In this document: piece by piece, positions 4,840 through 8,278 of the stretch | Layout of the letters: each line of letters starts with the position of its first letter | How positions within the stretch are numbered: position 1 is the stretch's first letter | DNA from: Clostridia bacterium | GTDB taxonomy: Bacteria > Bacillota > Clostridia > UBA1381 | Direction of reading: 5' to 3' | Length of the DNA: 8,278 nt | Assembly: GCA_017380475.1 (NCBI GenBank) | Contig: JAFODX010000199.1 | Location: 1 to 8,278 of the forward strand | Notes under the pieces: generated by a model | The model's database searches: none | Told to the model about the DNA's origin: nothing | The model's input: the letters and a program-made list of their open reading frames with translations, nothing else | Position numbers and translations under genes: made by a program

Positions 4840-5679
4840 ATGAACACAGAACTACTGATTATGGCAGCAGGTATGGGCAGCAGATTCGGCGGATTAAAAC
4901 AGATCGAGCCGATTGGCCCGAATGGTGAGATGATACTCGATTTCTCAATCTACGATGCTGTCAAGGCAGGCTTTAACAAAGCAGTTTTTATAATCAAGAA
5001 GGAAATCGAAAAAGAATTCCGTGAAGTTTGCGGTAAGCGTATCGAAAAAATGATTGATGTTGATTATGCGTTCCAGGAGCTTGACAAGTTGCCGGCGGGT
5101 TACAGTGTACCTGAGGGCAGACAGAAGCCGTGGGGAACAGCACACGCAGTGCTTTGTGCACGTGACATTGTAAAATCACCGTTTGCAGTAATCAATGCCG
5201 ATGATTTTTACGGTCAGACTTCATATCAGTTAATCCACGACGAGCTTGTTAAAAACGAGAATATGTGCATGGTCGGATACAAGCTTGGTAACACAATAAC
5301 CGAAAACGGCACTGTATCACGAGGCGTATGTGAGGTTGAAAACGGATTCTTAAAGAGCGTTACAGAGCATACAGCTCTTGATAAAAATTCAGGTATACCG
5401 CTTGATAAAATTGTTTCTATGAATATGTGGGGACTCTCGCCTGATATATTCCCGTATATGGAAAAAGAGTTCAGACTATTCCTTGACGAAAGAATAAACG
5501 AGCCGAAATCGGAATGTTACCTTCCGTCAGTTGTAAGCAAGAGAATTGTTGAAGAGAATAAACCGGTAAAGGTGCTGGAAACTGCTGAAAAGTGGTACGG
5601 AGTAACATACCGTGAGGATATGGATTCAGTGCGTGAAGCCATGGAAAAATATATAAATGAGGGACTATACGAACTATGA
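4840..5679 (+). CDS. sugar-1-phosphate nucleotidyltransferase family protein
   Basis: This 279-residue protein has the GT-A nucleotidyltransferase fold of enzymes that join NTP and a sugar 1-phosphate to give an NDP-sugar and pyrophosphate. The N-terminal nucleotide-binding loop is 'MAAGMGSRFGGLKQIEPIG' (about 8-26), with G11, G13 and R15 and a likely phosphate-contacting K20. 'KPWGTAHAVL' (96-105) resembles the base-binding region. 'NADDFYG' (119-125) holds the likely metal-binding aspartates. AAAGGAG (4825-4831) lies 8 nt before the ATG. The stop TGA overlaps the next ATG (ATGA), tying it to the kinase that follows. With an anomeric sugar kinase next door, a role making UDP-HexNAc or a similar NDP-sugar is plausible. 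The sugar and nucleotide cannot be fixed from sequence. Confidence 0.82.
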   Translation: MNTELLIMAAGMGSRFGGLKQIEPIGPNGEMILDFSIYDAVKAGFNKAVFIIKKEIEKEFREVCGKRIEKMIDVDYAFQELDKLPAGYSVPEGRQKPWGTAHAVLCARDIVKSPFAVINADDFYGQTSYQLIHDELVKNENMCMVGYKLGNTITENGTVSRGVCEVENGFLKSVTEHTALDKNSGIPLDKIVSMNMWGLSPDIFPYMEKEFRLFLDERINEPKSECYLPSVVSKRIVEENKPVKVLETAEKWYGVTYREDMDSVREAMEKYINEGLYEL

Positions 5680-6749
5680 GTGATGTAAAATTGCAGGAAG
5701 TGCTTAATGCATTCAATATTGAAAACAAGATTGTTCCATACGGTAACGGTCATATAAACGACACATATTGCAGTGACCCGACAAAATATATAATTTAGAG
5801 AATAAATACTGCTGTATTTAAAAATCCTGATGAGCTTATGGAAAACATCGAGAATGTAACTGCGTTTATCAAGAAAAAGATAGTAGCAAACGGTGGTGAC
5901 CCGCTACGTGAGACACTGACAGTTGTAAAGTCTACAGACGGCAGAAACTACTACAGATATGCTGACGGTAACGCATACCGTGTATATCGTTTTATAGACG
6001 AAACAAAGACGGTAGAAAACGATAAGACTCTTGATGACTTATATAACGCAGGTATAGGTTTTGGCAGATTCCAGAGGATGCTTGACGATTTCCCTGTTGA
6101 GAAGTTGCATGAGACAATAAAGGATTTCCATAACACACCAAAACGTGTAGAAGCGCTTAAAAAGGCTATTTCAGACGACCTTGCAGGCAGAGCTGCATCA
6201 GTGCAGCCGGAAATAGAATTCGCACTCAAAAATGCAGAGTTTGCAACAACAGTTGTAGATTATATGGAAAGCGGCGAAATCCCTGCACGTGTTACTCATA
6301 ACGATACAAAGATAAACAACATCCTGTTTGACAATAAAACAGGTGAGGCAATTGCAGTAATCGACCTTGATACCACTATGCCGGGAAGTATGCTTTATGA
6401 CTTTGGTGATGCTTTGAGAATGGGCGGTTCAACTGCAGCAGAGGACGAAACAAATCTTGACATTGTTCACTTTGATAAGGAATGTTTTGAATACTTTGCA
6501 AAGGGCTACTTAAAGGAAACAAAAGATGTGTTGAGCCCGATGGAAATAGAACTTTTGCCGTTCTCTGTTAAACTCCTTACATATGAGTGCGGTATCCGTT
6601 TCCTAACTGACTATCTCAATGGTGACACATACTTTAAAATACACAGAGAACATCACAACCTTGACCGTGCGAGAAACCAGTTCAAGCTTGTATCAGAGCT
6701 CAACGAAATGGAAGACGAGCTCAAAGCGGTAGTCAAATCAATATTATAA
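5676..6749 (+). pseudogene. NahK/MdsC-like anomeric sugar kinase, interrupted by in-frame TAG at codon 41
   Basis: Read through the TAG, this frame gives 357 residues, close to bifidobacterial N-acetylhexosamine 1-kinase (about 359). Such kinases phosphorylate C1 of GlcNAc or GalNAc with ATP; relatives were once called mucin-desulfating sulfatase (MdsC). The ATG at 5676 overlaps the upstream stop (ATGA). The first 40 codons carry the family start, including 'YGNGHINDTY' (nucleotide-binding loop). TAG at 5796-5798 falls in 'YII*RINTAVFKNPDELMENI', where relatives have Gln. Downstream are 'THNDTKINNILFD' (catalytic D210 in read-through numbering) and 'VIDLDT' (D230, D232, metal binding). No other stop or frameshift exists. 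CAG to TAG is one transition. Possibilities are a recent nonsense mutation, a sequencing error, or amber read-through or suppression. Without read-through the ATP-binding loop is lost and the kinase is probably inactive. Confidence 0.85.
5838..6749 (+). CDS. surviving open frame of the kinase, 303 residues
   Basis: This is the part of the kinase open after the amber codon, counted from the first in-frame ATG (codon 55 of the full gene). It keeps the catalytic motif 'HNDTKINN' (D156 in this numbering) and 'IDLDT' (D176, D178), and would normally be annotated as a phosphotransferase. No good Shine-Dalgarno precedes 5838, and the start is internal to the family alignment. I regard it as a fragment, not an independent gene, unless reinitiation is shown. 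Confidence 0.5.
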   Translation: MENIENVTAFIKKKIVANGGDPLRETLTVVKSTDGRNYYRYADGNAYRVYRFIDETKTVENDKTLDDLYNAGIGFGRFQRMLDDFPVEKLHETIKDFHNTPKRVEALKKAISDDLAGRAASVQPEIEFALKNAEFATTVVDYMESGEIPARVTHNDTKINNILFDNKTGEAIAVIDLDTTMPGSMLYDFGDALRMGGSTAAEDETNLDIVHFDKECFEYFAKGYLKETKDVLSPMEIELLPFSVKLLTYECGIRFLTDYLNGDTYFKIHREHHNLDRARNQFKLVSELNEMEDELKAVVKSIL

Positions 6750-6774
6750 GAACAACAAAAGAGAGGTAAATGCT

Positions 6775-7497
6775 ATGAAAGTCATATTATGTGAAAATTA
6801 TGACGAGATGTCAGCAAAGGCTGCAAACATTTTCGCTGCACAGCTTACGTTGAAGCCTGACAGTATTCTCGGTCTTGCAACAGGCTCAACCCCTGTTGGT
6901 ATGTATAAAAAGCTTATAGAAAAGAATGAGGCAGGAGAGATAGATTTTTCTGCAGTAAGAACTTTTAATCTTGACGAATACTATCCGATTAAGAGAGATA
7001 ATTCACAGAGCTATTTTACATTTATGAACGAGAATTTGTTCTCTCACGTAAATATTGATATAAATAACACTTGCATTCCGAACGGCGAAGCTGAAGACGC
7101 AGAGAAAGAGTGTAAGGAATATGAAAAAATGCTAGCAGAGGCAGGCGGTGTGGATTTACAGGTGTTAGGCATCGGTCAGAACGGCCATATCGGCTTTAAT
7201 GAGCCTGATGAAAAGCTTGAGTCATACACACACGTAACAGGGCTTACAGAGAGTACAATCAATGCAAATGCACGTTTCTTTGATTCGGTAAATGATGTGC
7301 CGACTAAGGGTATTACAATGGGTATGGCATCAATTATGAGTGCAAAGAAAATCGTTATCCTTGCAAGCGGCGAGAGTAAAAAGGATGCAGTAAAAGCACT
7401 TTTGGATGACAAGATAACAACATCTGTTCCTGCAACACTTTTAAAGACACATCCGGATGTTATTCTGATTTGCGATAAGGAAGCGTATGCACTATGA
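6775..7497 (+). CDS. nagB: glucosamine-6-phosphate deaminase
   Basis: NagB converts glucosamine 6-phosphate to fructose 6-phosphate and ammonia in the cytoplasm, linking amino sugars to glycolysis. The protein is 240 residues, the short Firmicutes length; E. coli NagB is about 266. Family marks are 'GLATGSTPVGMYKKL' (33-47, phosphate-binding loop), 'FNLDEYY' (D67, proposed proton-abstracting residue) and 'LGIGQNGHIGFNEP' (131-144) with catalytic H138 and E143. Asn136 replaces the Asp of E. coli NagB, which I recall as usual in Firmicutes. The C-terminal 'TTSVPATLLKTHPDVILICDKEA' is also typical. A weaker site GAGAGGT (6761-6767) lies 7 nt before the ATG. Its TGA overlaps the next ATG. nagA is not in the window. 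Confidence 0.95.
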   Translation: MKVILCENYDEMSAKAANIFAAQLTLKPDSILGLATGSTPVGMYKKLIEKNEAGEIDFSAVRTFNLDEYYPIKRDNSQSYFTFMNENLFSHVNIDINNTCIPNGEAEDAEKECKEYEKMLAEAGGVDLQVLGIGQNGHIGFNEPDEKLESYTHVTGLTESTINANARFFDSVNDVPTKGITMGMASIMSAKKIVILASGESKKDAVKALLDDKITTSVPATLLKTHPDVILICDKEAYAL

Positions 7498-8278
7498 GAT
7501 TCGGAGTTGACATCGGCGGAACAAACATAAAATTCGTTGTTATAGACGGCGAAGAAATAAAATATCAGAACTGCATTGATACTGTGAAGAACGGCGATGC
7601 AATAGTTAATGATATAATTACAGAATATAAAAAGGTTACAGCGGAGTACGAAATTGAAAAGATGGGAATAGGCATTCCGGGTTATGTCCGTGATGGAGTT
7701 GTTGTGGATGCATCAAATCTCGGATTGGTTAATTTCGAACTCAGAGCAGAACTTATAAAACGTGTTGATGTGCCGGTCAGAGTAGCAAATGATGCAGACT
7801 GTGCCGCAATTGGTGAGTTGATGTTCGGTGCAACAAAGGACTGTGATAATATGGTTCTTGTAACGCTTGGAACAGGAATCGGTGGTGGTGTGATTCTTAA
7901 CCGTAAAATTATGCAGACCAACAGATGCTCGGGCGAAATCGGTCATATCATTGTTGAAATGAACGGTCGTCAGTGTGCGTGCGGAGAGAAGGGTTGTTGG
8001 GAGCAGTATGCTTCAATAACAGCACTTGTTAAGGATGCAGTGAAAGCCGCAGAAGAAAATCATGACAGCAAGCTTGCCCAAATCTACAATCGTGACGGTC
8101 GTATGAGCGGAAGATTGTTCTTTGAAGCACTTAACGAAAACTGTCCTGTTGCCAATAAGGTTTTTGATACATATCTTGACTATCTTGCAGTAGGTATAAA
8201 GAGTATAAATATGGTATTCGGACCTGACGCAATAGTACTTGCCGGCGGAATCACAAAAGAGGGTGAAAAAATATTAAA
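7494..8278 (+). CDS. ROK-family sugar kinase, C-terminally cut by window end
   Basis: This protein has 261 codons visible of a family that usually has about 300-320, so it runs off the window. The start overlaps the nagB stop (ATGA), indicating coupled translation. The N-terminal ATP-binding motif is 'FGVDIGGTNIKFVVID' (3-18). 'VANDADCAAIGE' (97-108) holds the likely catalytic D100. 'LGTGIGGGVIL' (125-135) is the second phosphate-binding loop. The ROK zinc motif is 'GHIIVEMNGRQCACGEKGCWEQYAS', with H151, C161, C163 and C168. There is no N-terminal helix-turn-helix, so it is a kinase and not a NagC/XylR-type repressor. Partners suggest an amino-sugar substrate (GlcNAc or GlcN), but glucose or another hexose is possible. 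Confidence 0.9.
   Translation, partial: MRFGVDIGGTNIKFVVIDGEEIKYQNCIDTVKNGDAIVNDIITEYKKVTAEYEIEKMGIGIPGYVRDGVVVDASNLGLVNFELRAELIKRVDVPVRVANDADCAAIGELMFGATKDCDNMVLVTLGTGIGGGVILNRKIMQTNRCSGEIGHIIVEMNGRQCACGEKGCWEQYASITALVKDAVKAAEENHDSKLAQIYNRDGRMSGRLFFEALNENCPVANKVFDTYLDYLAVGIKSINMVFGPDAIVLAGGITKEGEKIL

Noticed and set aside
5796..5798. Pyrrolysine or selenocysteine as the reading of the internal stop.
   Set aside because: Selenocysteine uses TGA, not TAG. Pyrrolysine is tied to methylamine enzymes, whereas this site is Gln in the kinase family, so CAG-to-TAG is the simpler reading.

Overview
This window looks like chromosomal DNA of a low-to-moderate-GC Clostridia bacterium (Firmicutes). A gut Oscillospirales/Ruminococcaceae-type organism is my best guess. 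The basis is strong AGGAGG ribosome sites, the rpmG-secE-nusG-rplK-rplA-rplJ-rplL order, a four-cysteine L33, an 'NGHIGFNEP'-type NagB, and TAA/TGA stop use. The species cannot be named from the sequence alone. All genes lie on the + strand.

Region 1 (1-2439) begins with an extended -10 promoter and carries rpmG, secE, nusG, rplK and rplA. Two near-identical RNA hairpins (1188-1215 and 1703-1730) precede rplK and rplA. Each imitates the L1-binding site of 23S rRNA and is probably an L1 feedback site. Region 2 (2440-2773) has no gene. It holds an 81-bp interrupted palindrome, a strong promoter, and an L10-type leader with a competing terminator hairpin. Region 3 (2774-4736) carries rplJ, rplL, yceD (DUF177) and rpmF, and ends at a strong intrinsic terminator. 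rplJ carries an unusual 62-residue Ala/Pro/Glu tail. yceD-rpmF follow rplL where rpoBC would normally be expected.

Region 4 (4771-8278) starts at a new promoter and reads as an amino-sugar operon: a sugar-1-phosphate nucleotidyltransferase, a NahK/MdsC-like anomeric sugar kinase, glucosamine-6-phosphate deaminase (nagB) and a ROK-family sugar kinase cut by the window end. Two junctions are ATGA overlaps, which suggests translational coupling. The kinase has an in-frame TAG at codon 41, where its family normally has glutamine; the rest of the frame is intact. The kinase and nucleotidyltransferase would together convert a free hexosamine to a nucleotide sugar. NagB and the ROK kinase would feed amino sugars into glycolysis.

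I see no mobile element, CRISPR array, tRNA or rRNA. The most notable signals are the amber codon in the kinase, the duplicated L1-binding mimic, the L10 tail and the palindrome in the rplA-rplJ gap.
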